This document shows, in pieces, positions 53,661 to 64,000 of a stretch of DNA of 64,000 bases. Position numbers and translations under genes: made by a program. Source of the stretch: Siphonodentalium dalli (lineage: Eukaryota; Mollusca; Scaphopoda; Gadilida; Siphonodentaliidae). The number at the start of each line of letters is the position of its first letter. Position 1 is the stretch's first letter. The stretch is taken from assembly GCA_032622095.1 (NCBI GenBank), contig CP136069.1, forward strand, positions 164,976,394 to 165,040,393, in the 5' to 3' direction. The notes beneath the pieces were generated by a model. The model searched no databases. It had not been told where the DNA came from and saw only the letters and a list, made by a program, of their open reading frames with translations.

Positions 53661-54979
53661 GTTAAAATTTTGATTTAAAAACTTTAATTAAATACATTTT
53701 TAAAAAACACACACAAAATTAAAATAAGCTCACTATGGGCTTATTCAGAATTAAATAAGTTGAATATGAACCTATGTGAATATTTCGTAAGTACGTGTAC
53801 AGTCACGTGGCTAGAGGGTCTCCGTTGGGGCGGTGTCCTACTTGAAAATTCAACTGCACCCCCCCCCCCCCCCCCCCCCTTGGATCAGACCAAACACAAG
53901 TTTTGCTGAATTCCATTCGCACCTCTTGCACATCAGTTTCATAAACCATGGTGTATCCGGTTTGAAATATGAACAAGAAAATCGCAAAATCCTAGCATCT
54001 AGAATGGCCTCAAGCCTTCCTTGAGTTGGAAAGTTTAAACCTGACAGGTTGGAAAAATAGGTTGAAAATCCAACTGATGACAATTCCAATGACAATTTTG
54101 ACCAAATGTAGGAAAATATTGTTTACTTAAATTAACTAGGAGTTTTTGACTGGCCATGTGGGAGGGATCACGACACAAGTTTTCCAACTGTTGGAAATTT
54201 CCAACCTGACACTACCCTAAGGTTGGAAAATTTCAGTGCAAAATTTTTACCAAAAGTAGGAAAATATGCAAATATTGGTCAAAAACAATAAATTCCTTCC
54301 TAATATATTGTTTGAAAATCAAACTACAAGAACAATTTCAATACTGTTGGGGTGAAATTTCCAACTATCTCACCCCACTAGTGCTTGTCGCCACACCCTG
54401 CCCATAACGCATGCCCCTCCGACGCTGAATAAATGCGGGAGCCTGTTACCTTATAATTTTAACTACACACACATATGGCCTCACTTCGCCAAATTTGGGC
54501 GGTTCTCTAGTGGTGGTTAATTGTGCAACGTGTGTGCCAAGGAAAAACAGACGCAGCATTTGTGTAAATGTTAGCCCAAACTACATTTCGGCTACATTTG
54601 AAGTAACGACAGTTTTGTTATTTATTTCGAGGAATAATACCGCATCAGATGAATTCAGCCCAAATATGTTAACAGTTTTCGTGTAAAACATTTGCAGTAG
54701 GTTAGCGTTATTTGGTATTTGTGGATGTCCTTTAAAATGGCGAAAATAGACTACTGCGCTTGAACGAGCATGTGAATTTGTCATTTTTAATGTATAGCAA
54801 CTTAATAATCAATAACAGAGGCATTCTCTGTCAAATACAGTCGCTCTATTTACGATATTAATTGCTGAACTTTCTAAATTAAACTACGCGTAAACGGGTA
54901 CTTACTGTAAATTATAGAAGGTGACGGAATCGGCCTAATCGCCCAGGGCCATCTCGCCCCAGTCGACGTGTGCCAATTC
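53661..54979. other. Non-coding interval
   Basis: Holds a C run of 21 (53859-53879) and many TTGGAAA/TTTCCAA phrases in both orientations (54030-54370), including the palindrome CCAACTGTTGG near 54185. These look like an old foldback repeat; similar phrases occur near 2930-2970 and 58640-58700. No gene. Confidence 0.4.
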
Positions 54980-55430
54980 GGTACACACTATAAAATGTAT
55001 CCGAGGCCGAGGTCGGCTCGAAATAAAAGTTGTATACGGGTGTTATATAGCGTTTGGTCCGTTGTTTCTGAATGAATATTATTGAAATTTGGTGTATATG
55101 TCCGGGCTGGGACATGGAATACAACAACGTTTGAATTGTTATTAAATTTACAAATTTGTTGATTTTATTCAATTTTTTTCGTTCTGAAACACACTATAAA
55201 GTGTATGCGACCGGCTCCAAAATAAAAGGCGTGAGCGGACTTGATGTCGCATTATCTTCTTTGTTTATAAATGGACAAGACTGAAATTTAGTACATCTGT
55301 CCGGGTTATGACATGGACAACATTAACGTTTGAATTGTTCTTAAATTCACAAATTTGTTGATTTCATTCAACTTTTCGTTCTTTCATTCTATAAAGTGTA
55401 AACGGTCGGCCCCATTTAAAAGGTTAAGCG
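54980..55430 (+). repeat. Tandem repeat, about 205-bp unit, 2.2 copies
   Basis: Units start near 54985, 55190 and 55393. Each holds ACACACTATAAA(A/G)TGTAT, a TGTCCGGG..GACATGGA phrase, ACGTTTGAATTGTT.TTAA and ACAAATTTGTTGATT. Units differ at many sites; the third is cut short. Confidence 0.7.
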
Positions 55431-55558
55431 GCTTATGTGCTTAGTGTTATAGGTAATCGGATTAACTAATTGGCGACTCTAAAATATTGTGTTTTGGGGT
55501 ATTTGAGCTTTTTTGTGAAATAATAATTTATGACGTGAATACATTTATTTTAAATGAT

Positions 55559-55895
55559 AACTTGATTTAATGATAATACACACATAAAATATAATAACGA
55601 ACATGAGACATACATGATTTATAAACTGTTAACAAAAGATATCAAATTCAATACATGACAAAGATGACTCAGTGAAGTTTATAAAGTGAACATAAAAACA
55701 TTAAGGTAAGAATCTGTTTAAGGAATGTAACTTGATTTAATGATAATAAACACATAAATTAAAATAACAAACATGAGACATACATGATTTATAAACTGTT
55801 AACAAAAGATATCAAATTCAATACATGACAAAGATGACTCAGTGAAGTTTATAAAGTGAACATAAAAATATTAAGGTAAGAATCTTTTTAAGCAT
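55559..55895 (+). repeat. Tandem duplication, 170-bp unit, two copies
   Basis: AACTTGATTTAATGATAATA begins at 55559 and again at 55729. The units are nearly identical through ACATTAAGGTAAGAATCT, so the duplication is recent. Confidence 0.85.
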
Positions 55896-57437
55896 TACTA
55901 AACCCTTTAGCACAGACCACAGTCCACTTCACTCATCCGATCATCACCAAACTTCATATTTATCTTGATATTGATCTATCAGATGAGAGCTATCAAATAT
56001 TTTTGAATTTCATAGGGAAAAATGGTCGCCAGCGGCCATATTGCATTTACGTTATATGTTATCGCGTCATGTCGATATCTAGTATTACTTAGAAATTTCA
56101 GCTTTCCAGATTCATAATTGCTCCATTGACTGTAACAGATGAAATTATCCCCCTCTTCGGATAGAGTGTCACTGAAACTTTATTTTGTCAGACTGTCTGT
56201 ATAATCACTGATTATATGTGGCAATAATCTGTAATAAGATGTAGCACTATTTTATTTTATATTTACATGTAGTGCTGTTTTTATACAACAATTCTAATCC
56301 CCCTAGATCACCATGTGATCGACCATACATCGCGTGTGAGGACCTGGTTGAATTAAGGGGGGTTTTATGGACCACTTCTGTCCTCAAGCTAGATTATACT
56401 TATGCCATTTAATGGCATGTTTCTAACGTGGAGGGGTAGATATGCTTGAGACCCCACCACTCTTCAATTCACACCAAGTTCTCAGCTGTCATGTTCGGAT
56501 ATTAGAACCCATTGCCATGATATATGGTTTATTTTGTGTATACTAGTAATATAGTTATGTTCAGTACATGTATATACCAGTACTGTGTATAACAGTGCAT
56601 ATAAATGAATCCATGTGTACATGTATATTGATTCAACGGATTCAGTGGTTTTGTCCATCAGTCTATCAAATTTTGGGGGGAAAACATGTCCACCAGCAAT
56701 ACACCCTGCTAAATTTCAAATTTGAATCAATTGACGCACCCTGCAGTCAGCTTTTATTTGAGAACTTTTTCTCATGTGGATATTTTGGGTCACCACTAGA
56801 TGTGAGCCATATTTTGTTCTCAGACTTTCCTTGTGAAAACATCACTGCCAGCGGTGATCTTGAATTTTACTATTTTTATGGCTAAATAATTTGGTTGATC
56901 CTACAGACGACATCCCTTGTCCGATCGTCTTCAAATTCCACAACAATCTTCTGGATAACCAGGGTGAGAGTAATCTAATTTTTCCGAATTTCGTTAAAAA
57001 ACATGACCACAGGCAGCAATTTGATATCTTACTCTTTGCATGACTGAATTGTTTAGCAACTGTACAGACATATCCCTCATCTGATAGTCACCAAACTTCA
57101 TATTGATCTTCGGGGTGACAACTAGATGGGAGCTATCGAATGCTTTGAATTTTTTTGGAAAACATTGTCGCCAGCAGTCATCTTCTATTTTGGTTTTTAT
57201 ATACATGTATATCTCTTCGTGCGGATAGCCAGTATTACGTAGGTACTTCAACTTTCCGCATTCCTGTCATCATTTGAAATATAAAAATTTACCTGATACA
57301 TGCACCCTTCAAAATTTGTTTCGTCGTATCTATTTTAATGACCCGTATGGTAATATTGATATAGATATATTTGTCAAACATTTCTTTGTACAATATACAG
57401 GTATTTAGTTTGTAACTAAATCTAGAAATATATAATA
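55896..57437. repeat. Degenerate dispersed repeat region
   Basis: Phrases such as CACCAAACTTCATATT, GATGAGAGCTATC/GATGGGAGCTATC and GTCGCCAGC occur near 55945-56035 and 57088-57180. A looser relative (ATCACTGCCAGCGGTGATC) lies near 56840-56865. I read this as old copies of one non-coding repeat. No gene is convincing; a 105-codon frame at 56568-56885 overlaps it. Confidence 0.4.
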
Positions 57438-57939
57438 CTAGCTGGTGGACCCGACTTCGTCCGGGATGTTCCCCTCTGATTTTCGGAGAATTGCGCGATT
57501 TAACCTTGAATTGACCATTTTAAAGGTGAAGGTCATGTCGGGGTCACAATTTGACCGGTCCAAAACACTTCCCGGACAAAAGTTCCCGACAAAAGTACCC
57601 GTCGAAATCCGCCCGGCTTTACCCGATTTGACCATGAATTGACAATTTTGAAGGTCAAGGTCAGGTCGGGGTCACGATTTGACCCATCCAAAACACTCCT
57701 GGAACAAAAGTAACGGTAGGTATCAAATTTCGTTGAAATCCTTCCGTTTTACCAGATTTGACCTTGAATTGATCTTTTTGAATGTCAAAGTCAGGTCGGG
57801 GTCAAGATTTGACACGTCCAAGATACTCCCTGGAAATAATTTCCCCTTGGTATCAAATTTCGTCAAATCTGTCCCGCAGTTTTCCCGGCCATAGCTAACA
57901 GACAAACAGACAGACAAAAGTCCCAAAATATATATTAGA
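57438..57939 (-). mobile_element. Helitron-like unit, family 1, minus strand
   Basis: Read on the minus strand it starts TCTAATATATATTTTGGGAC, has a GTCTGTCTGTTTGTCTG run, family 1 text (TGACCTTGACCT-type motifs, GTCAAATCG) and ends CCCGGACGAAGTCGGG, TCCACCAGCTAG before a T. Confidence 0.7.
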
Positions 57940-58323
57940 CTAGATGATGTACCCGACTTCGTTCGGGCTATTTAGGGATTTCTTTGTGATCGCCTCCATC
58001 TGGACAGTACCCAGTATATACAGCGTCTGGACAAACTATTGTTCAATTGGTCCAGAAACATGCCTATATCAGCACGTTCGAGGACATGGTCCCACGTGAA
58101 TTTGGACCCGTCCATATTGCTCCCGGGATCGAAGTAGTCCTACACGCAAAATTTTAGTCGGATCGGTCAAGGTCCAGAAACATGCCTATGAGCGAGGTCA
58201 AGTTGACACGTTAAATACCAAATCCGAGTCGAATCGGTCAAGCAGTGTTAGAGTCTATATCACATACACACAAGCATTCATACATACACACATACATACA
58301 GACAGATATTCCAAAATGTATAA
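57940..58323 (-). mobile_element. Helitron-like unit, unit-7 type, minus strand
   Basis: Lies immediately 5' of the previous unit on the minus strand. It ends CCCGAACGAAGTCGGG, TACATCATCTAG. The body (ATTGAACAATAGTTTGTCC, ACTTGACCTCGCTCATAGG) matches 52598-52894. The 5' edge near 58323 is approximate. Confidence 0.65.
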
Positions 58324-59035
58324 TCGATAGCTACAACAATTCTATGGTAGATAGTTCACGGGCTATACCTGATGCATGCATCTTAGTTTTCTTGTACATA
58401 CATGCCATTATGCCCATATATTACAACCGCCACTAATGGAATCATATGTGTAACTTGTTATGTTTAATGCTTAATCAGGATTCGGGAAGTTCGCCTGAGG
58501 GTGTTATTGAATTTATGTTATGTAAGAGGGATAACTCTACTTTACACAAAAACGATTTCAAAGCTCGAAATATTGAAACACAATTCCTAACAAGTCAGGG
58601 GCGCACAGACCACATTTCGGGAAATATCATTGACTTGATGTTGGAATTTCCCAACTGGTGTCTCAAGCTTTCCGTCTGTTGGTATTAATTTCCAACCCAA
58701 CATATCCCTCGGATTGTATGGTTTAATTCATGGGGCGGGGGGGGGGGGGGGGGGGGGGCGGAATAAATTTTCAGACCCAGGGTCGAAAACAATAATTTCC
58801 GCTATACCTGACCACTCACCCCCATTAGTAAATAAATCAGAATAATATGAAACAAAATTACACCAGCCTGGTTCTGTCCAGCAATTACCATTCAGCATAT
58901 TCCAACACATTAATACAACACAAAACAGTGGAATGGTAGAAGCAAGATCGGAAGCAAGATAATAAAAACAGTTGCCATATAGACATTAGATGTGTGCTTC
59001 GGTTTATGTTTTGGTTTTTAATCTTCACAATGTTA
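58324..59035. other. Non-coding interval
   Basis: Contains a G run of 22 (58737-58758). Short open frames lack recognisable features. Confidence 0.4.
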
Positions 59036-59250
59036 AAGGTACTCAATCCGATCAGAGGGTCCTCGTATCATCAAGATATAACAACAACATTTCTTCAAAA
59101 TACTCTTTAGTTATCAGAATCGATTAATTGCAACAAAATGATGCTAACCACTGTCAACTATGGTATAAAATTTCCCAAAAGGTGTTATTTATCAACATTT
59201 TGTTCAACGAAATATGGCCGTATTATCACTTTAGTATCACGAAATTTGGC
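59036..59250 (+). repeat. Dispersed repeat, second copy of 5421-5640
   Basis: AAAGGTACTCAATCCGATC, GTTATCAGAATCGATTAATT, ATGCTAACCACTGTCAACTA and TTTTGTTCAACGAAAT occur in the same order and orientation as at 5421-5600. Confidence 0.65.
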
Positions 59251-60310
59251 AGTATTACCACTTGATTTTAGAGTTATCCTAATTCATCCGCAATTTTGTC
59301 CGAGACCGTCGGTTTGACGACTAGCTGTTTTCTGGGCCACAAATAATTGCAGATCTCGAGAAATAACAAACTTCAAAAATCGATATCTGATCACTCTGAG
59401 CTTTGATAGGTTGGTTCCTCGACTCGAATCAAATATGTTTTAGACCGAAGCCAAAAAAAATGTAATTTGGGAGCGTTAATTCGGATTATGCATCTTTAAG
59501 CGTGTGTGTGTGCACACATACAGTGTTCAAGTGTGTTTGCCAATGCACCTCGTGTGATATCCTAATGTACTCGGGCTGTATCTCAGTGTTTGTTTGATTG
59601 CCTATGTGTGGTCTACCATCATAATTTATACACAATAAAATCAGTTTTGTAACCATGCAGTGACTGGTGAGTCTGGTGTAAAAGGCTCAGGGGCAAGATG
59701 ATGTTTGCAGCTATTTTGTTATAATGTTATACTGTTGACATGCGGATGTCACATATTGTCATTCAAAAATGGGTTTATGTTTATGTATGTAGCCATGTAT
59801 AGGACTACTGGTACGTGCTTATTGACTTGAATATCGACTAGCAGAAATACTGAGAAAGAATAATATATTGATAGCCAATGCCTGAAGTACATGTAATATA
59901 ATTGTGAATTGTAAGTGGAATATAGGCTCAATTATACCATTTAATACCTGCACCTCTGACATTTAAAATCAGCCAACTCAATAGCTACACAGCTGGGTTG
60001 CATGTACGACATGTATGACATAATCATGAATGTCCAACCTGGTGATGCATACAGTGTTCTCTATAACATAGTCACTAATTGAATCACTAATATCATATAT
60101 TCTCAGAAATGTTGTATAATATGTTGATCGGCATATATTTGCATAACACATTTGGTTTCAACCCCGAACCACCCACCACTCCCTGTGCTTGGAAAGTTTA
60201 TGCAGACCCCCACCCCCTCCTTATGCGAGACTGGTGGTCTTTTTTTTTTCTTAAATTTTGGGCGGAAGTTGAAAGAAAAAAATTAGTTATCACACTACAT
60301 ATTACCATCT
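59251..60310. other. Non-coding interval
   Basis: No gene or repeat family identified in this AT-rich stretch. Confidence 0.4.
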
Positions 60311-61149
60311 CATATATTATTTTGAAGACCTCTGTATGTTTGTATGTTTGTATGTGTGTATGTATGTTTGTTTGTCATTATATACAAATCTAAGATTCTC
60401 GACCGATCGGGACGAAAACGAAACGAAACGAAACCAAACGAAACGAAACGAAACGTGTGTGTAGTTTGACCAGGCGGTGGACGTTGTCGTATTGGCGAGC
60501 CCGTGCGGCGCCCGCTTCGCGCATCTGCGCAGACGAGATCTCGGAAACGGGTGGAGCTATCGACTTGAAATTTGCTATGTGAATGTATCTTGTCCCGGAT
60601 ACGAATTTTATCGGGTCGCCGAGCCCGTGCGACGCCAGCTTCGCGCATGCGCAGACGAGATCTCGGAAACGGGTGGAGCTATCGACTTGAAATTTGCTGA
60701 TGTGAATGTATCTTGCCCCGGATACGAATTTTATCGGGTCGCCGAGCCCGTGCGACGCCAGCTTCGCGCATGTGCAGACCAGATCTCGAAACGGGTGGAG
60801 CTATCGACTGGAAACTTTGCTATGTGAATGTATCTTGCCCCGGATACGAATGTATCGGGTCGCCGAGCCCGTGCGACGCCAGCTTCGCGCATGCGCAGAC
60901 GAGATCTCGGAAATGGGTGGAGCTATCGACTTGAAATTTGCTATGTGAATGTATCTTGCCCCGGATACGAATTTTATCGGTCGCCGAGCCAGTGCGACGC
61001 CAGCTTCGCGCATGCGCAGACCAGATCTCGGAAACGGGTGGAGCTATCGACTTGAAATTTGGTTTTTGAATAGCCCGGACAACGTCGGGCTCATCGGCTA
61101 GTATATTATAATGCAGAATAAAACAGTCACAAATATTCCTGCTCAATGA
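60311..61149 (+). mobile_element. Helitron-like family 2, unit 1, with five satellite copies
   Basis: Opens TATATTATTTTGAAGACCTC and a TGTTTGTATG run, then a GAAACGAAACGAAACGAAAC microsatellite. Five copies of a roughly 122-bp satellite follow (GAGATCTCGG-equivalent starts at 60535, 60657, 60780, 60901, 61022). It ends with the bulged hairpin GCCCGGACAACGTCGGGC, then TCATCGGCTAG at 61101. The next 48 bp (61102-61149) are flank-derived DNA that recurs after each unit. Confidence 0.75.
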
Positions 61150-61696
61150 TATATTTTGAAGACCTCTGTCTGTCTGTTTGTCTGTCTGTCTGTCATTAAT
61201 ACAAATCTACGATTTCTCGACCGATCGGGACGAAACTTGGTACGTTTGTGTAGTTTGACCAGGCGGTCGTCGTTGTCGTATTGGCGAGCCCGTGCGACGC
61301 CCGTGCAGCGCATGCGCAGACGAGATCTCGGAAACGGGTGGAGCTATCGACTTGAAATTTGCTATGTGAATGTATCTTGCCCCGGATACGAATTTTATCG
61401 GGTCGCCGAGCCCGTGCGACGCCAGCTTCGCGCATGCGCAGACGAGATCTCGGAAAGTGGGTGGAGCTATCGACTTGAAAATTTGCTATGTGAATGTATC
61501 TTGCCCCGGATACGAATTTTATCGGCTCGCCCGAGCCCGTGCGACGCCAGCTTCGCGCATTCGCAGACCAGATCTCGGAAACGTGTGGAGCTATCGACTT
61601 GAAATTTGGTTTTTGAATAGCCCGGACAACGTCGGGCTCATCGGCTAGTATATTATAATGCAGAATAAAACAGTCACAAATATTCCTGCTCAATGA
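61150..61696 (+). mobile_element. Helitron-like family 2, unit 2, three satellite copies
   Basis: Starts TATATTTTGAAGACCTCTG, then a CTGTCTGTTTGTCTG run and GACCGATCGGGACGAAACTTG. Three satellite copies follow, then the GCCCGGACAACGTCGGGC hairpin and CTAG at 61648, then the same 48-bp flank-derived piece. Confidence 0.75.
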
Positions 61697-61712
61697 TATA
61701 TATTTGAAGACC

Positions 61713-61746
<34 letters not shown>

Positions 61747-62246
61747 ATTAATACAAATCTACGATTCTCGACCGATCGGGACGAAACTTGGTACGTGTAT
61801 GTAGTTTGACCAGGCGGTCGTCGTTGTCGTATTGGCGAGCCCGTGCGACGCCCGTGCAGCGCATGCGCAGAGACGAGATCTCGGAAACGGGTGGAGCTAT
61901 CGACTTGAAATTTGCTATGTGAATGTACCTTGCCCAGGATACGAATGTTATCGGGTCGCCGAGCCCGTGCGACGCCAGCTTCGCGCATGCGCAGACGAGA
62001 TCTCGGAAATGGGTGGAGCTATCGACTTGAAATTTGCTATGTGAATGTATCTTGCCCCGGATACGAATTTTATCGGGTCGCCGAGCCAGTGCGACGCCAG
62101 CTTCGCGCATGCGCAGACCAGATCTCGGAAACGGGTGGAGCTATCGACTTGAAATTTGGTTTTTGAATAGCCCGGACAACGTCGGGCTCATCGGCTAGTA
62201 TATTATAATGCAGAATAAAACAGTCACAAATATTCCTGCTCAATGA
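61697..62246 (+). mobile_element. Helitron-like family 2, unit 3, three satellite copies
   Basis: Same plan as unit 2; CTAG ends at 62198 and is followed by the 48-bp piece. Unit periods across the array are close to 545-550 bp here. Confidence 0.75.
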
Positions 62247-62789
62247 TATATTTTGAAGACCTCTGTCTGTCTGTTTGTCTGTCTGTCTGTCATTAATACA
62301 AATCTACGATTCTCGACCGATCGGGACGAAACTTGGTACGTGTGTGTAGTTTGACCAGGCGGTCGTCGTTGTCGTATTGGCGAGCCCGTGCGACGCCCGT
62401 GCAGTGCATGCGCAGACGAGATCTCGGAAACGGGTGGAGCTATCGACTTGAAATTTGCTATGTGAATGTATCTTGCCCCGGATAAGAATTTTATCGGGTC
62501 GCCGAGCCCGTGCGACGCCAGCTTCGCGCATGCGCAGACGAGATCTCGGAAATGGGTGGAGCTATCGACTTGAAATTTGCTATGTGAATGTATCTTGCCC
62601 CGGATACGAATTTTATCGGGTCGCCGAGCCCGTGCGACGCCAGCTTCGCGCATGCGCAGACCAGATCTCGGAAACGTGTGGAGCTATCGACTTGAAATTT
62701 GGTTTTTGAATAGCCCGGACAACGTCGGGCTCATCGGCTAGTATATTATAATGCAGAATAAAACAGTCACAAATATTCCTGCTCAATGA
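62247..62789 (+). mobile_element. Helitron-like family 2, unit 4, three satellite copies
   Basis: Same plan; CTAG ends at 62741, followed by the 48-bp piece. Differences from unit 3 are scattered single substitutions. Confidence 0.75.
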
Positions 62790-63432
62790 TATATTTTGAA
62801 GACCTCTGTCTGTCTGTCTGTTTGTCTGTCTGTTTGTCATTAATACAAATCTACGATTCTCGACCGATCGGGACGAAACTTGGTACGTGTATGTAGTTTG
62901 ACCAGGCGGTCGTCGTTGTCGTATTGGCGAGCCCGTGCGACGCCCGTGCAGCGCATGCGCAGACGAGATCTCGGAAACGGGTGGAGCTATCGACTTGAAA
63001 TTTGCTATGTGAATGTATCTTGCCGAGCCCGTGTGACGCCAGCTTCGCGCATGCGCAGACGAGATCTCGGAAACGGGTGGAGCTATCGACTTGAAATTTG
63101 CTATGTGAATGTATCTTGCCCAGGATACGAATGTTATCGGGTCGCCGAGCCCGTGCGACGCCAGCTTCGCGCATGCGCAGACGAGATCTCGGAAACGGGT
63201 GGAGCTATCGACTTGAAATTTGCTATGTGAATGTATCTTGCCCCGGATACGAATTTTATCGGGTTGCCGGGCCCGTGCGACGCCAGCTTCGCGCATGCGC
63301 AGACCAGATCTCGGAAACGGGTGGAGCTATCGACTTGAAATTTGGTTTTTGAATAGCCCGGACAACGTCGGGCTCATCGGTTAGTATATTATAATGCAGA
63401 ATAAACAGTCACAAATATTCCTGCTCAATGAA
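62790..63432 (+). mobile_element. Helitron-like family 2, unit 5, last of the array
   Basis: Four satellite copies, one with an internal deletion near 63023. The terminal CTAG is mutated to TTAG (63381-63384). The 48-bp piece follows once more and then runs on into unique DNA (AAACAAATGTCG at 63433). This shows that the repeated piece is the true right flank of the array. Confidence 0.75.
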
Positions 63433-64000
63433 AACAAATGTCGATATGCAGTGTGGTTCACTCAAGCACGGAGAAATCAACTGGAATTAGGCCACAGTGT
63501 TTAGATGTATTGTGGTCAGCTTTAACTTGGTTATGAAGCCCAATTTTCCATTGATGAACAGGCATGACATGACAATTCTAAAATATTCAAAATTATTTAT
63601 GGGTAGTTCACCACAAATCAAGAATAATTTTCAGATATGATATCATGGATATATGAACTGCACTTTTGATAAAAGTTCTTGATACCTGAAAACAGTGAAA
63701 TTTTAAATATTTTTCATTCCATAAAAGTAAAGTAAATGAAGTCATATTACCAATGGTTCTTAGATACTGTGTCACAGTAATCTCTTGTACCAAATGTCAC
63801 CAAATGTCACCAAGGAAATTCCTGACATATTTTGAGAAAATTAATTTTGATATACAAGGAAATTTTGGCAAAAAAGTGTGTCTGACCCTTAACCAGTGTT
63901 TCACAGAACTTAGTCTTTTATCACTGACATTTTCCAATATAACTGTCCGGTCAACAGAATTGACAAAATATGCCTTGAAGTACAGTTATCCAGTACAACC
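63433..64000. other. Non-coding right flank
   Basis: Unique AT-rich sequence; no gene, RNA or repeat recognised before the window ends. Confidence 0.4.

Noticed and set aside
60477-63352. Many frames of 70-227 codons on both strands across family 2
   Set aside because: The 122-bp unit is not a multiple of three and few stops occur in any frame. The repeated VRRQLRACADEIS-type text appears in shifted frames and on both strands, so it is not selected coding sequence.
46991-63432. CRISPR-like array
   Set aside because: Repeats are long, contiguous and transposon-like, with no short repeats separated by uniform unique spacers, and the genome is animal.

Overview
The window looks like a piece of an animal nuclear genome, most likely a marine invertebrate. 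It is AT-rich and gene-poor, has no bacterial-style gene packing, and is dominated by many small transposon families and satellites. It carries a BTB-BACK-Kelch gene with an uninterrupted frame, an L1/Tx1-type LINE and a decayed Jockey/CR1-like LINE. I cannot place the phylum from the sequence alone; a lophotrochozoan or an invertebrate deuterostome would both fit.

Only one confident host gene is present: a Kelch-like (KLHL-type) Cullin-3 adaptor at 39995-41722 on the plus strand. The other clear protein-coding material belongs to retrotransposons. One is a nearly complete non-LTR element (about 18.3-23.8 kb) with an intact L1-type ORF1 and an endonuclease/reverse-transcriptase ORF2 broken by two single-base-type frameshifts. 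The other is a 5'-truncated, multiply broken Jockey/CR1-group fragment on the minus strand (about 36.9-38.3 kb).

Layout. 0-8 kb: non-coding DNA with a TTAA-flanked double-hairpin MITE (849-1248), a minisatellite and several dispersed repeats. 8-15.6 kb: the remains of a roughly 0.76-kb tandem array, split by a nested stack of insertions that includes a 2.5-kb foldback element made of two opposed satellite arrays. 16-18 kb: short inverted-repeat elements. 18.3-23.8 kb: the LINE. 24.5-31.2 kb: four more TTAA hairpin MITEs and long-inverted-repeat foldbacks. 31.5-34 kb: a mosaic of inverted and direct duplications around a near-perfect 165-bp palindrome. 36.6-39.2 kb: GA microsatellite, LINE fragment, SINE-like pieces and a copied fragment of the Kelch gene's start. 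39.4-42 kb: the Kelch gene between two MITEs, one of which sits exactly on its stop codon. 42.1-46.9 kb: a palindromic MITE with an 8-bp target duplication, and a pair of divergent promoter/first-exon-like inverted repeats. 47-52.9, 57.4-58.3 and 60.3-63.4 kb: arrays of Helitron-like units, most ending in a bulged hairpin plus CTAG. The last array repeats a 48-bp piece of flanking DNA with every unit.

The most unusual content is this Helitron-like material. It forms head-to-tail concatemers, two families share the same 3' hairpin on different bodies, and the bodies carry many AGGTCA-type nuclear-receptor motifs or GCGCATGCGC palindromes. The second most unusual is a modular TTAA MITE superfamily of nine copies, in which one hairpin core is carried by three different sets of terminal repeats. 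All similarity statements were made by eye; no database search or alignment program was run.
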